Assembly: GCF_003073175.1 (NCBI RefSeq)
Contig: NZ_QBBX01000009.1
Span: 110,034 to 174,033 of the forward strand
Reading direction: 5' to 3'
DNA from: Peribacillus acanthi
Lineage (GTDB): Bacteria; Bacillota; Bacilli; Bacillales; DSM-1321
DNA: 64,000 nucleotides
Positions 26,817 through 35,449 of this stretch are shown one piece after another (the stretch's first letter is position 1; the number at the start of each line of letters is the position of its first letter). The position numbers were made by a program, and so were the translations under genes. Below the pieces are notes generated by a model. The model was not told the DNA's origin and did not search any database. It worked only from the letters and a program-made list of their open reading frames with translations.

Positions 26817-27608
26817 TTGAAGTCCCTTGAACATAAATGGGTGGTTATCACTGGGGCATCTGGAGGTATTGGAAAGGAAATCGCTCTACAAGCAGCCTCT
26901 CGTGGTGCCAATGTTGTCCTTTTAGCCAGAAGTCTTGAAAGATTAAAACAAATAGAATTAATGATTAAAGAATCCTTTAATGTTAATGCTTTATCGTTTA
27001 GATTAGATGTAGCAAATCCAAGTGAGGTTGAACAAGTTTTTTCTAATATCTATAAACAAGTGGACCAAATTGACGTTCTGGTTAATAACGCAGGGTTTGG
27101 ATTATTCAAGGAAGCTCATGAAGCAACATTAATGGAAGTGAAAGAAATGTTTGATGTCAATGTTCTTGGTTTAATCGCTTGCACAAATATGGTTGTGTCA
27201 CAAATGAGGAAAAGAAGGTCTGGCCATATCATTAACATTGCTTCACAAGCTGGGAAAATAGCTACACCAAAATCAAGCGGGTATTCAGCAACCAAGTATG
27301 CTGTTCTTGGGTTTAGCAATAGCCTTCGCCTTGAATGTATGAATGATAATGTCTATGTGACTACAGTCAATCCAGGACCAATCGCGACGGATTTCTTTAC
27401 CATTGCTGATGAATCAGGTACATATGTCAAGAGTGTAGAAAAGTACATGCTTAATCCTGAATATGTAGCAAAAAAGGTTGTAGATAATATGTTAACGAAG
27501 AAAAGGGAAATTAATCTGCCTGGTTGGATGAATGCAGCAAGTATTTTTTATACATTATTCCCTAAAACTGTAGAGCGATTGGGAAGAAAAGCTTTCTTTA
27601 AAAAGTAA
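26817..27608 (+). CDS. yqjQ: Short-chain dehydrogenase/reductase YqjQ
   Basis: 263 aa classical SDR. TTG 26817 is preferred, with GAGGTG six bases upstream. A GTG at 26808 sits inside that ribosome site. NAD(P)-binding TGASGGIG at residues 12-19, NNAGFG near 85, catalytic Tyr-Lys in YSATK near 155, and PGPIATDF. The substrate is unknown. Coupled to yqjP. Confidence 0.85.
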   Translation: MKSLEHKWVVITGASGGIGKEIALQAASRGANVVLLARSLERLKQIELMIKESFNVNALSFRLDVANPSEVEQVFSNIYKQVDQIDVLVNNAGFGLFKEAHEATLMEVKEMFDVNVLGLIACTNMVVSQMRKRRSGHIINIASQAGKIATPKSSGYSATKYAVLGFSNSLRLECMNDNVYVTTVNPGPIATDFFTIADESGTYVKSVEKYMLNPEYVAKKVVDNMLTKKREINLPGWMNAASIFYTLFPKTVERLGRKAFFKK

Positions 27609-27628
27609 TTTTTATCGTGACATTTTCT

Positions 27629-27660
27629 AGCCGTGCCTAAAATGGGTGCGGTTATTTGTT
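27629..27660 (+). terminator. Probable terminator of yqjP-yqjQ
   Basis: AGCCGTGCC / GGGTGCGGTT hairpin with some G-U pairs, followed by a T-rich tract. Confidence 0.55.
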
Positions 27661-27824
27661 TCTTTTTGTATTAAATAGAGGGTTCTGTTTAGACATAGTA
27701 ACTCAATTCTTTTATAGTATAGTATTATTGTAGGGAAAGAAATATTTTACATATCAATTTGAATGATTTGAAACTAAAAAACATATTTCCTGTCATATAA
27801 AGTAAATATAATCGAGGTGAGAGT

Positions 27825-28358
27825 GTGAGACACATAGGGATCCTAACTTTAACACTTTTGATATTTTTGGTTGGATGTAAAAATATTGGGAATCCTGATA
27901 AGACATTTGGCCCTTCTCGTACAGGTTTTGTAACAGATGTGGTTAATGGGAATCAAATCCTAATAGGAGACACAGTTTTTCATGTTACAGATGAAACGAT
28001 TTTAACTGATTCTAAAAATAAAAAGAGGAGTTTAGATGGTATTCAGCTCGGTATGAAAGTTAAAGCATATCCGAAAGGGCCAATTAATGAATCTTTTCCA
28101 TCAAACGCTACAGCCGGAAAAATCATAATCATGACCGATCCAAAAAGTTTATCCCAATCAGAAATGATGGACGATGTATTAGATCAGCTTAGCAATACTG
28201 TAGAAGATCGTTTTATTGTAACAAATGTCGACTGGCATGAAAGTGAAATAGTGTATGTTATGACAGTAATGAGTCGTTCTAATCTTGATAGCAGTTATAA
28301 ACTAACTGTTTCAGAAGAAAATCATGAAATTCTTTATCAAGATTCACTCGAGGAATAA
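27825..28358 (+). CDS. Lipoprotein of unknown function (DUF3221-like)
   Basis: 177 aa. GTG 27825 is preceded by GAGGTGAGA. The signal peptide ends in a lipobox FLVGC with Cys18. The next ~90 residues (TGFVTDVVNGNQILIGD to MKVKAYPKG) look like the small beta-barrel of DUF3221/YobA-type lipoproteins. The C-terminal ~60 residues resemble an inhibitory or sensor tail. It has its own terminator. No function can be assigned. Confidence 0.7.
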   Translation: MRHIGILTLTLLIFLVGCKNIGNPDKTFGPSRTGFVTDVVNGNQILIGDTVFHVTDETILTDSKNKKRSLDGIQLGMKVKAYPKGPINESFPSNATAGKIIIMTDPKSLSQSEMMDDVLDQLSNTVEDRFIVTNVDWHESEIVYVMTVMSRSNLDSSYKLTVSEENHEILYQDSLEE

Positions 28359-28421
28359 AAAATTTAATCCTTTAATATTTTCACCTTTCCAATACATATA
28401 AAGACTAAACCCACAATATTC

Positions 28422-28444
28422 CCGTGAGAAATCACGGTTTTTTA
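28422..28444 (+). terminator. Terminator after the lipoprotein gene
   Basis: CCGTGA-GAAA-TCACGG with a stable tetraloop, then T(6). Confidence 0.85.
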
Positions 28445-28548
28445 CTTTATAAAAATATAAATCCATGTTTTATAGGAAATTAATTGATATCATCTACCGT
28501 TTTGCGATATAAATGGTATTTAAGAAGAAGTTACGGTAGGGGGATTAC

Positions 28549-29304
28549 ATGGAACAGCAGGTTAAGTACGATATCATGGAAGTGTGTCTACTAGCGGGGA
28601 AAATACTTGCACAAAACGGTGCTGAAACTTACAGGGTAGAGGATACGATGATGCGGATAGCGGCTTCATTCGGTATTCCTAACTCTCATAGTTTTGTAAT
28701 CCCGACTGGAATCATTTTTTCAATCGAAACAGCTGAGCCTACAAAAACAAAATTAATCCGTATTTCAGAACGGACGACAGATTTATTAAAAGTTACTTTA
28801 GTAAATCGTGTTTCTAGAAATATTAGTGAGGGCAAGTTAACGATAGAACAGGCGTATAAGAAACTTCAAGAAATAGAAACAGCTAAAATGTCATTTTCGG
28901 TGTGGACCCAATTTATAGCGGCGGCAATTTCTAGTGGCTGCTTCTTGATTATGTTTCAGGGAGGATGGATGGATTTTATTCCTGCAATGGTGGCAGGAGG
29001 AGCAGGCTTTCTAGCCATGGCTGCATTTCAACGAGCAATATCTATTAAGTTTTTTTCAGAGTTTCTGGCATCCATCATTATTGGCTGTTTAGCCTATGCA
29101 TTTGTTCATTTTGGATGGGGATATGAGCTTGATAAAATTATCATTGGTTCGGTAATGCCACTTGTGCCTGGTTTATTAATCACAAATGCTGTTCGGGATT
29201 TGATGGCAGGTCATTTACTTTCTGGGTTATCTAAAGGTGCAGAGGCATTTCTTACCTCATTCGCAATTGGTGGAGGAATTGCAGTGGTACTTACATTTTT
29301 ATAG
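28549..29304 (+). CDS. Threonine/serine exporter family, N-terminal (ThrE/YjjP) component
   Basis: 251 aa. GTAGGGGG precedes ATG 28549. The first ~115 residues are a soluble domain (AGKILAQNGAETYRVEDTM) typical of YjjP/ThrE. The remaining ~135 form about five membrane helices, with PLVPGLLITNAVRDLMAG as the family landmark. In Corynebacterium ThrE the two halves are fused. Here they are adjacent genes. Likely exports small amino acids or dicarboxylates; the substrate cannot be read from sequence. Confidence 0.85.
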   Translation: MEQQVKYDIMEVCLLAGKILAQNGAETYRVEDTMMRIAASFGIPNSHSFVIPTGIIFSIETAEPTKTKLIRISERTTDLLKVTLVNRVSRNISEGKLTIEQAYKKLQEIETAKMSFSVWTQFIAAAISSGCFLIMFQGGWMDFIPAMVAGGAGFLAMAAFQRAISIKFFSEFLASIIIGCLAYAFVHFGWGYELDKIIIGSVMPLVPGLLITNAVRDLMAGHLLSGLSKGAEAFLTSFAIGGGIAVVLTFL

Positions 29305-29319
29305 GGGGCGGTCAGTCAT

Positions 29320-29766
29320 ATGATGTTTATTGAGCAAATGATTACAAGCTTTGTGGCATCCGCCGCTTTCGGTATCATTTTCAACATACCAAAAGATTCG
29401 GTTTTGAAATGTGGTTTTACCGGGATGGCAGGATGGATCTGTTATATTACTCTCTCTTATGTAGAGGTGGACATGATGATGGCGACAGCTGTGTCTTCGT
29501 TTTTAGTTGCAATTATTAGTCTAATATTCGCCAAGAAATATAAAACACCCATCATTATTTTTACGGTAGGTGGGATCATCCCACTAGTTCCAGGTGGTAT
29601 GGCATACGATGCGATGAGAAACTTTGTTGAAAATGATTACAATGCAGCCATTAATCTTGCCGCAAAGGCGTTTATGATATCAGGTGCGATTGCCATAGGA
29701 CTTGTATTCTCTGAGGTACTTCATCAGCTATTTAGAAAAAGTAGCTTGTTGAAAAGAATGACTTAA
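29320..29766 (+). CDS. Threonine/serine exporter family, C-terminal (ThrE_2/YjjB) component
   Basis: 148 aa, four membrane helices, with the family motif IPLVPGGMAYDAMRNF that mirrors the one in the partner gene. It starts 15 bases after the partner stop, preceded by GGGGGCGG. The two halves would assemble in the cytoplasmic membrane. Confidence 0.85.
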   Translation: MMFIEQMITSFVASAAFGIIFNIPKDSVLKCGFTGMAGWICYITLSYVEVDMMMATAVSSFLVAIISLIFAKKYKTPIIIFTVGGIIPLVPGGMAYDAMRNFVENDYNAAINLAAKAFMISGAIAIGLVFSEVLHQLFRKSSLLKRMT

Positions 29767-29901
29767 AGTAAATAAAAGTTAGTCTTAAAATCAAATCAAA
29801 TTATAAAGGCGGTGTTACCGCAGCAGAACTATACCTATGTATCATTAATAAAATAATTCCACATAACCATAAGCTTCGCTCCGCCCCGTCCCTTATCCAT
29901 T

Positions 29902-29925
29902 AAAAAAGACTGGTTAGCACCAGTC
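29902..29925 (-). terminator. Terminator of the 48-aa membrane-protein gene
   Basis: GACTGGT / ACCAGTC hairpin with T(6) on the minus strand, 22 bases after the stop at 29948. Confidence 0.8.
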
Positions 29926-29947
29926 ACAAAGGTTATGAACAATGAAT

Positions 29948-30094
29948 TCAATGTTGATTTTCTTCTTTTGGAAGAGGATCAATTCTAACAGAATCCTTCG
30001 TATTGACAGCCGATGTAATCGCGAGGACGAATACGCCTCCTAGGCCGAACAAAATAAATAAAAAACCTAAAATGATGAGAACTGATAATACCAT
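29948..30094 (-). CDS. 48-aa single-pass membrane miniprotein, unknown
   Basis: ATG 30094 on the minus strand, preceded by AAAGGGGGAA at good spacing. Peptide: a hydrophobic N-terminal helix (LSVLIILGFLFILFGLGG) and a short polar tail ending KEENQH. Its ribosome site lies in one arm of a perfect 11-bp hairpin (30104-30137), so translation may be conditional. A minus-strand terminator follows. Not recognised. Confidence 0.68.
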   Translation of the reverse strand: MVLSVLIILGFLFILFGLGGVFVLAITSAVNTKDSVRIDPLPKEENQH

Positions 30095-30103
30095 TTATTC
30101 ATT

Positions 30104-30143
30104 CCCCCTTTATAACATATATGACGTATAAAGGGGGATTTTT
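30104..30143. promoter_or_regulatory. Hairpin sequestering the ribosome site of the 48-aa ORF; plus-strand terminator shape
   Basis: CCCCCTTTATA (30104-30114) pairs perfectly with TATAAAGGGGG (30127-30137) around a 12-base loop. On the minus strand the GGGGG arm next to the ATG is the Shine-Dalgarno. On the plus strand a T-run follows, so it could also end read-through from the ThrE pair. Confidence 0.6.
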
Positions 30144-30162
30144 CATGTTATTTTATTCCGCA

Positions 30163-30290
30163 TTAACGGGCAGTCAATCATCATCTCAGAAGTTTTAGAA
30201 ATCAAGAAATTAACTACCCGTAAAAGCCCGATTGGTTCGACTAACCGTCAGTGAGAAAGAATAGAATCTAACTGATGGAAGTCTCACTTT
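30163..30290. repeat. Structured intergenic element, possibly a dispersed repeat or RNA
   Basis: Three consecutive inverted repeats: ACGGGCAGT (30166-30174) with ACTACCCGT (30213-30221), GGTT/AACC (30234-30246), and AGTGAGA (30250-30256) with TCTCACT (30282-30288). It lies just downstream of yqzH (minus strand). The arrangement suggests a folded transcript or a mobile intergenic repeat. Only one copy is in the window. Confidence 0.4.
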
Positions 30291-30483
30291 ATTGCGTTAA
30301 ATATTCATAAACAACATCATGAACAATCTCTATGTATTCTAAAGTAGGTTGTTGTTTTTTTAGAATTTCAACCTGGTTAATTAGCTCTTTATATTCATTT
30401 TCGCTAACTGGAATGCTTGTTTGGTTGTGGGCGTATTGTAAAAAGCAATTCCTAATATATTTTTTTATCAAGGCTTGGTCCAT
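30289..30483 (-). CDS. yqzH: YqzH-like small protein
   Basis: 64 aa, AAAGGGAGC before ATG 30483. Soluble, acidic and helical (KYIRNCFLQYAH at the start, VHDVVYEYLTQ at the end). The size and this N- and C-terminal pattern match my memory of the Bacillus YqzH family, whose gene lies in the same yqj segment beside polY2. Function unknown. Confidence 0.62.
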   Translation of the reverse strand: MDQALIKKYIRNCFLQYAHNQTSIPVSENEYKELINQVEILKKQQPTLEYIEIVHDVVYEYLTQ

Positions 30484-30608
30484 AGTGCTGCTCCCTTTAA
30501 CGATGTCTAATTAGAGGATATCATATTGGTTTTTGAATTTCTTTCTAAATTCTTATATCCTATGCTATTATTTAGTGATACGAAATACTACCTAGGGAGG
30601 TTCGCATA

Positions 30609-31805
30609 ATGAATTTAAGTAAAGACAGACTTTGGACAAACCCATTTATCCTTCTTATGGTAGGAAATTTATTTGTCTTTATGTCATTCCAAATGTTAAT
30701 TCCAACATTGCCACCATATATTAAATCACTTGGTGCTTCTGGCTTAGAAATTGGTTTAGTAACGGCATTGTTTTCGATTGGGGCAGTTGTAATACGCCCG
30801 TTTATTGGATTTATGCTTGAATATCGAAGTAGAAAGCCACTTGTGATAATAGGTGTGGTTTCGCTATTACTTATAACTCTACTTTATCCATTATCTAAAA
30901 TAGTCTTTGTATTTTTACTTTTTCGCTTAATACATGGCTTAGCTTGGGGATGGTCAACAACGGTTAATGGTACAGCGGCAGTGGATGTGATTCCTAATTC
31001 AAGACTTGGAGAAGGTATGGGGTATTATGGTTTATCTATCACCCTTGGCATGATTATTGCACCAAGCTTAGGCATTTATTTGTACCACGTAACATCTTTC
31101 TTTAATTTAATCCTTATTTCAGCAATGTTGGGTTTTATTTCAATTTTGTTGCTATGGATTGTAAAGTACAATACACCGAAAACAGTAGAACTCACCAATA
31201 AAGAAGACTTGAAGTTCTCTTATTGGGGCTCCTTAATTGAAAAATCTAGTTGGTTTCCTGCATTCATCACATTTTTGGCTTCGTTCGGTTATGGTGCAGT
31301 TGTTACCTTCATCGTCATTTTTGGAGAAGAGCGTCATATCGAGTCTATTTTTCTATTTTACCTTTTGAATGCTATCATGGCTTCAGTTTCAAGGCCAATA
31401 GCAGGAAGGTGGTTTGATTTACACGGCCCTATAGGAATCGTGGTAACATGTCTAGTTCTATCATTTTCAGGTTTATGGGTGCTATCACTGGCACACTCTA
31501 ATCTAATGATTGCAATCTCTGGGGCATTATTTGGAATTGGGTTTGGTTGCTTAATCCCTACATTACAGTCATGGGCATTGCAGCTAACTCCTGACAATAA
31601 ACGTGGTGTAACAAATGGAATGATCTTTTCTTCAATTGATTTTGGAATTGGATTAAGCGGTCTCGTATTTGGTTTATTGGCACAATTCTTTAATATAGGA
31701 TCTATTTTTCAAATTTCTAGCTTTTTCATTTTGTTAGCTACTTGTTTCATATTGTTATATGGTAGAAGAAAAATTGAAGCTTCGAAGGAAAGATTGTCGG
31801 CTTAA
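30609..31805 (+). CDS. MFS transporter, unknown substrate
   Basis: 398 aa, 12 predicted membrane helices in two bundles. TAGGGAGG precedes ATG 30609. The loop after helix 2 reads FIGFMLEYRSRKP, a variant of the MFS signature. This is a drug- or metabolite-efflux type protein (DHA1-like), with no residue pattern that fixes the substrate. It is followed by a hairpin that also contains the next gene's ribosome site. Confidence 0.8.
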   Translation: MNLSKDRLWTNPFILLMVGNLFVFMSFQMLIPTLPPYIKSLGASGLEIGLVTALFSIGAVVIRPFIGFMLEYRSRKPLVIIGVVSLLLITLLYPLSKIVFVFLLFRLIHGLAWGWSTTVNGTAAVDVIPNSRLGEGMGYYGLSITLGMIIAPSLGIYLYHVTSFFNLILISAMLGFISILLLWIVKYNTPKTVELTNKEDLKFSYWGSLIEKSSWFPAFITFLASFGYGAVVTFIVIFGEERHIESIFLFYLLNAIMASVSRPIAGRWFDLHGPIGIVVTCLVLSFSGLWVLSLAHSNLMIAISGALFGIGFGCLIPTLQSWALQLTPDNKRGVTNGMIFSSIDFGIGLSGLVFGLLAQFFNIGSIFQISSFFILLATCFILLYGRRKIEASKERLSA

Positions 31806-31827
31806 TAATATTTGATTGTAACACAGT

Positions 31828-31869
31828 GCTTCCCGCTCACGTCTATCAGTGAAAAGGGGGCTTTTTTTT
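31828..31869 (+). terminator. Terminator hairpin overlapping the ribosome site of the next gene
   Basis: GCTTCCCGCTCAC (31828-31840) pairs with GTGAAAAGGGGGC (31849-31861) apart from a three-base internal mismatch, followed by T(8). The arm AAGGGGG is also the ribosome site for ATG 31870. Confidence 0.65.
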
Positions 31870-34050
31870 ATGAAAAAAGTTATGTACGGAATTTTTTTGC
31901 TTTTTCTAATTGGAGGAATTGGAATTGCTTACTTTTATACCGAGCCTAAAGTACTTGCATCTTGGAACGGAACGGATGAGCAGATTGTACTACCTAATGC
32001 TGTTCTGAAGATTCCATTTTCCAAAAAGATTTCCTCAGAATCATTGAACCAGCAGTACTTTTATGTAACAGATAGCCGAGGTAATAAATTGGATGTTTCG
32101 TTATTTTTAGAGGATGACGGGAATTCAGTTTCAGTGGCTCCACCAAAGAAAGGGTACGAAATCGGTGAACAAAACATCACTCTTTATATAAAAAAGGGCG
32201 TGAAAACTGATAATGGGAGAAAATTGTCTAAAGGTTATTCCTATACCTTTAGTGTTAAAGAAGAATTACCCGTTATAGGCAACGCTGAACGTCTGAAAGA
32301 ATATTTTGAAGAAATCGTGGAGTATGAGAAGGAATCTGAAGGATTTTTTGGGACTGCTGTTAAGGAAGAAAAATCAAGTTCATCTGAAGGCTCCAGTCCA
32401 AAAGGAGGGTATTCGGAAACGAACGTTCAAGTCCAAGGGATTGACGAAGGTGATCATGTAAAGACAAACGGTACACATATTTTTCAAATTGTACAGTCTT
32501 ACATCCGTATTGTTAAGGCAGTGCCTGCGGATGCTATGAAACAAGAAGCTTTAATTACCTATGACTATACATTCCATCCCAGTCAGCTTTACGTGCATCA
32601 TGACAAACTTGTCGTGATTGGACAGAGCTTTCGTGAAGAAGCGGTAGGTGCTGATGGAGCTTCTGATAAGAAAATGGTTCATCCAATGAGTAGAATGCAG
32701 ACAACAAAAGTATTTGTCTATGATATTTCGGATCCCACTAAACCGAGTGAAATTAGAGTCGTAGAAACAGAAGGTAACTTATTATCATCCCGAAAAATGG
32801 ATGGGAAGTTATTTGTCATTAGCCAATATATGCCAGATCTTTGGTTAATGAGGGAAGGTAAAGACCTTGAATTAAGACCAATGATTTTTGACTCGAAGTT
32901 TGACAATGATATTCATCCCATTCCTTACCATTCTATTTCTTACATGCCAAATTCTAAAGAGGGTAGCTATTCTATCATTACAACTCTTGATCTAGATAAT
33001 ACAAATAAATCAGAGGTTTCAACCTTTCTTGGAAGTGGTTCTGATTTATACATGTCGGAAAATCATGTATATTTAGCGGTCCGAAACTATTCTTATCAAC
33101 ATAATAAGAATAATGCTGAAATAGGATGGTTTCATTCTCCAAATACAACGTTATATAAGTTTAGAATCAACGGATTGAAGGTTACCTTCCAAGCTTCTGC
33201 AGAAATTAAGGGCAGTATATTGAACCAATTTTCTATGGATGAGCATAATGGTTATTTCCGAGTTGCAACTACAGAAGGGAATACATGGGATGAAAAAAGT
33301 CCATCCGCGAACCACTTATTTATTCTAGACGAAAATCTTCATCAGGTCGGTAAACTTAAAGATTTAGCAAGAGGGGAAAAAATCTATTCAGCTCGTTTTA
33401 TGGGCGACAGGGTATATATCGTGACCTTCAAGGAAGTTGACCCACTTTTTGTTATTGATACAAGCGTCCCAAATCAACCGAAAGTCCTTGGTGAGTTAAA
33501 AATTCCAGGATTTAGTAACTATTTGCATCCATATGATGAAAATCATTTAGTAGGTTTTGGTCATGATACAAAAATCTTGGCAGATAAAAATAATGGAGTG
33601 CAAAGTCAGCCACGAATTGTTACTAATGGAGTAAAGATTTCCCTTTTCGACGTGAGTAATGTATCGCAGCCAAAAGAAAAGTTTTCTCAAGTTATTGGAG
33701 GTCGTGGGTCATACTCCCCGCTAAATCATGACCATAAAGCTTTACTTTGGAATAAACAGAATCATACATTTGCATTTCCTGTGACAGTGTATCACGAAGT
33801 GAAGGGGACAGAATTCGAGCAAAAATTTGAATTCCAAGGCGGGTATGTATATAGTGTAAATCCAGAAAGTGGTTTTACATTTAAAAATAAAATTACGCAT
33901 CAAAAAGGAACTCCTATATATGAAGATTGGGAAAACGCCATTGATCGCTTTGTCTATATTGGAAATACCTTGTATTCGATTTCACCTTATACCATTACTG
34001 CACATGATTTTACGACATCTCAAAAAATCGGTACACTAGAAATTAATTAA
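31870..34050 (+). CDS. Membrane-anchored beta-propeller domain protein
   Basis: 726 aa from ATG 31870. A GTG 21 bases earlier would place the ribosome site inside the gene. The N-terminal hydrophobic anchor (residues ~3-22) is followed by a SbsA-type Ig-like domain (~35-140, SFSKKISSE-like motif reading PFSKKISSESL). The large beta-propeller (PF09826 type) starts at the landmark TNVQVQGIDEGDHVKTNG near residue 185 and runs to the end. Located outside the membrane. Function unknown; homologues are widespread in Bacillus and archaea. Confidence 0.82.
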   Translation: MKKVMYGIFLLFLIGGIGIAYFYTEPKVLASWNGTDEQIVLPNAVLKIPFSKKISSESLNQQYFYVTDSRGNKLDVSLFLEDDGNSVSVAPPKKGYEIGEQNITLYIKKGVKTDNGRKLSKGYSYTFSVKEELPVIGNAERLKEYFEEIVEYEKESEGFFGTAVKEEKSSSSEGSSPKGGYSETNVQVQGIDEGDHVKTNGTHIFQIVQSYIRIVKAVPADAMKQEALITYDYTFHPSQLYVHHDKLVVIGQSFREEAVGADGASDKKMVHPMSRMQTTKVFVYDISDPTKPSEIRVVETEGNLLSSRKMDGKLFVISQYMPDLWLMREGKDLELRPMIFDSKFDNDIHPIPYHSISYMPNSKEGSYSIITTLDLDNTNKSEVSTFLGSGSDLYMSENHVYLAVRNYSYQHNKNNAEIGWFHSPNTTLYKFRINGLKVTFQASAEIKGSILNQFSMDEHNGYFRVATTEGNTWDEKSPSANHLFILDENLHQVGKLKDLARGEKIYSARFMGDRVYIVTFKEVDPLFVIDTSVPNQPKVLGELKIPGFSNYLHPYDENHLVGFGHDTKILADKNNGVQSQPRIVTNGVKISLFDVSNVSQPKEKFSQVIGGRGSYSPLNHDHKALLWNKQNHTFAFPVTVYHEVKGTEFEQKFEFQGGYVYSVNPESGFTFKNKITHQKGTPIYEDWENAIDRFVYIGNTLYSISPYTITAHDFTTSQKIGTLEIN

Positions 34051-34075
34051 TTCTATTGTTTATATGGAGAATGCA

Positions 34076-34648
34076 ATGACTATTAGAAAAGCAAAGTTGA
34101 AAGACAGAAAACAGGTGGCAAAACTTATGTATTTAGCAATGCATGATATTGCTGAGTCGCTGACTGGAGAAAAAGAACAGCGATTAGTACTAGAAGGATT
34201 AGAAGAATTATTTGTGCTAAAAGGAAATCGATTGAATCTAGAAAACTGTTTGGTAAAATGTGTGGACGGGAAGGTAGTAGGAGTTTTAGTTGCATATCAT
34301 GGAAGCCAAGCAAAATCATTAGATTTACCTATTCAAGAGAGGCTAATGAAAAAGCTAGGAATCAATATTGAAATTGATACGGAAGCGGATTTAGTAGATT
34401 ATTATATTGACACGCTCAGTGTTTTTCCAGAGAACAGTGGTAAAGGATATGGAACGGAACTATTACAACAGGCATTCCATATTGCAAAGGAACATAATTA
34501 TCCCACTGTATCTTTGAATGCGGAAACCGAAAACAGCTCTGCCATTCGTTTATATAATCGTTTGGGATTCACTACTAAAAAAATCATCCAGATAAATGGT
34601 TCAGACTATTATTATATGGTGAAGGAAATTAAAACCCTGAGTGAATAA
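34076..34648 (+). CDS. GNAT-family N-acetyltransferase
   Basis: 190 aa. ATG 34076 is chosen because GGAG lies six bases before it. An in-frame ATG 12 bases upstream overlaps that site. The acetyl-CoA pyrophosphate loop reads NSGKGYGTELL near residue 125, and the C-terminal motif NAETENSSAIRLYNRLGF is typical. The acceptor substrate is unknown. The stop lies inside the stem of the following terminator. Confidence 0.82.
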   Translation: MTIRKAKLKDRKQVAKLMYLAMHDIAESLTGEKEQRLVLEGLEELFVLKGNRLNLENCLVKCVDGKVVGVLVAYHGSQAKSLDLPIQERLMKKLGINIEIDTEADLVDYYIDTLSVFPENSGKGYGTELLQQAFHIAKEHNYPTVSLNAETENSSAIRLYNRLGFTTKKIIQINGSDYYYMVKEIKTLSE

Positions 34649-34667
34649 TTTTTACTCAGGGTTTTTT
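34631..34667. terminator. Terminator between the GNAT gene and the convergent DUF2269 gene
   Basis: AAAACCCTGAGT / ACTCAGGGTTTT with T(6). The stem begins within the last codons of the GNAT gene. Confidence 0.9.
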
Positions 34668-34695
34668 AAAAAATTATAAAGAAATAGATCTTGAT

Positions 34696-35148
34696 TTAAA
34701 ATGGTTTGATGGTCATAAGAATAATTAAAATGATAGCTGAAATTTGAGCGATAATATTGTAATGCTTCATTTTTTCTCCAATTGCTAAGTATTCGCTAGG
34801 TAATTGATCGTCTTTTTGTTGTTCTAGTAAGCTGGCTTGCTGCTTAGCATACTTTGGTAATAAAAATGCCACGATGGGTTGAACACCAATATAAATGACA
34901 ATTGAAGCAATGAACCAGCCTTGTTTAAAGAGAGTCGGGCTTATGAAACCCATTATAAGGCCGGTCAAAAGCAATGTAATGCTTCCGATTTTTGCAAGTT
35001 TCTCAATTCCTACACTTACAGCCATCGCAAATTTTGCCTGAGAGACTGTTTTTGGCATACTCATTAAAACCGGCATTGCAAAAGTAGCACCCAATCCACA
35101 AACGGCAGCAATGATATGAATGACTAATAATAAACTATAAAATGACAT
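34696..35148 (-). CDS. DUF2269-like integral membrane protein
   Basis: 150 aa, four membrane helices. ATG 35148 is chosen with CAGGGGGA upstream. A longer frame to 35184 lacks a ribosome site. The opening SFYSLLLVIHIIAAVCGLG carries the conserved His of helix 1 seen in this family of putative heme- or quinone-associated membrane proteins. Function unknown. Confidence 0.72.
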   Translation of the reverse strand: MSFYSLLLVIHIIAAVCGLGATFAMPVLMSMPKTVSQAKFAMAVSVGIEKLAKIGSITLLLTGLIMGFISPTLFKQGWFIASIVIYIGVQPIVAFLLPKYAKQQASLLEQQKDDQLPSEYLAIGEKMKHYNIIAQISAIILIILMTIKPF

Positions 35149-35328
35149 TATGATTCCCCCTGTGTTTTTAGAATTTCCCCCCATTTATGTATACTTCCAA
35201 CACAATCAAATATTCATATAGAATATAAGACTATTTTCATACTCATCTTGTTTTAGTAGAGAGGTAAAACTCAAAACTATTTTACTGTAAATATGCAACT
35301 TTTGGAAGTTGATTAATTACGCACAAAT

Positions 35329-35377
35329 TTTTGAACATTATTACAAATATTTATATAAAATTGAACATAATTTCAAA
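35329..35377 (+). promoter_or_regulatory. DeoR operator sites upstream of deoR
   Basis: ATTGAACATAATTTCAAA (35360-35377) matches the B. subtilis DeoR operator ATTGAACAAAATTTCAAT at 16 of 18 positions. A half-site-like TTTGAACATTATTACAAA lies at 35329-35346. The arrangement of operator plus half-site is known for DeoR and implies autoregulation. Confidence 0.7.
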
Positions 35378-35424
35378 ATGTGTAAAAAAACTTACAATAA
35401 GTCATGAATTTTTGTTAATATAAA

Positions 35425-35438
35425 TGAAAACGTTTACG
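35425..35438 (+). promoter_or_regulatory. Candidate cre (CcpA) site before deoR
   Basis: TGAAAACGTTTACG matches the cre consensus at 13 of 14 positions and sits between the DeoR operator and the ribosome site. Confidence 0.65.
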
Positions 35439-35449
35439 GAGTGAGTAAT

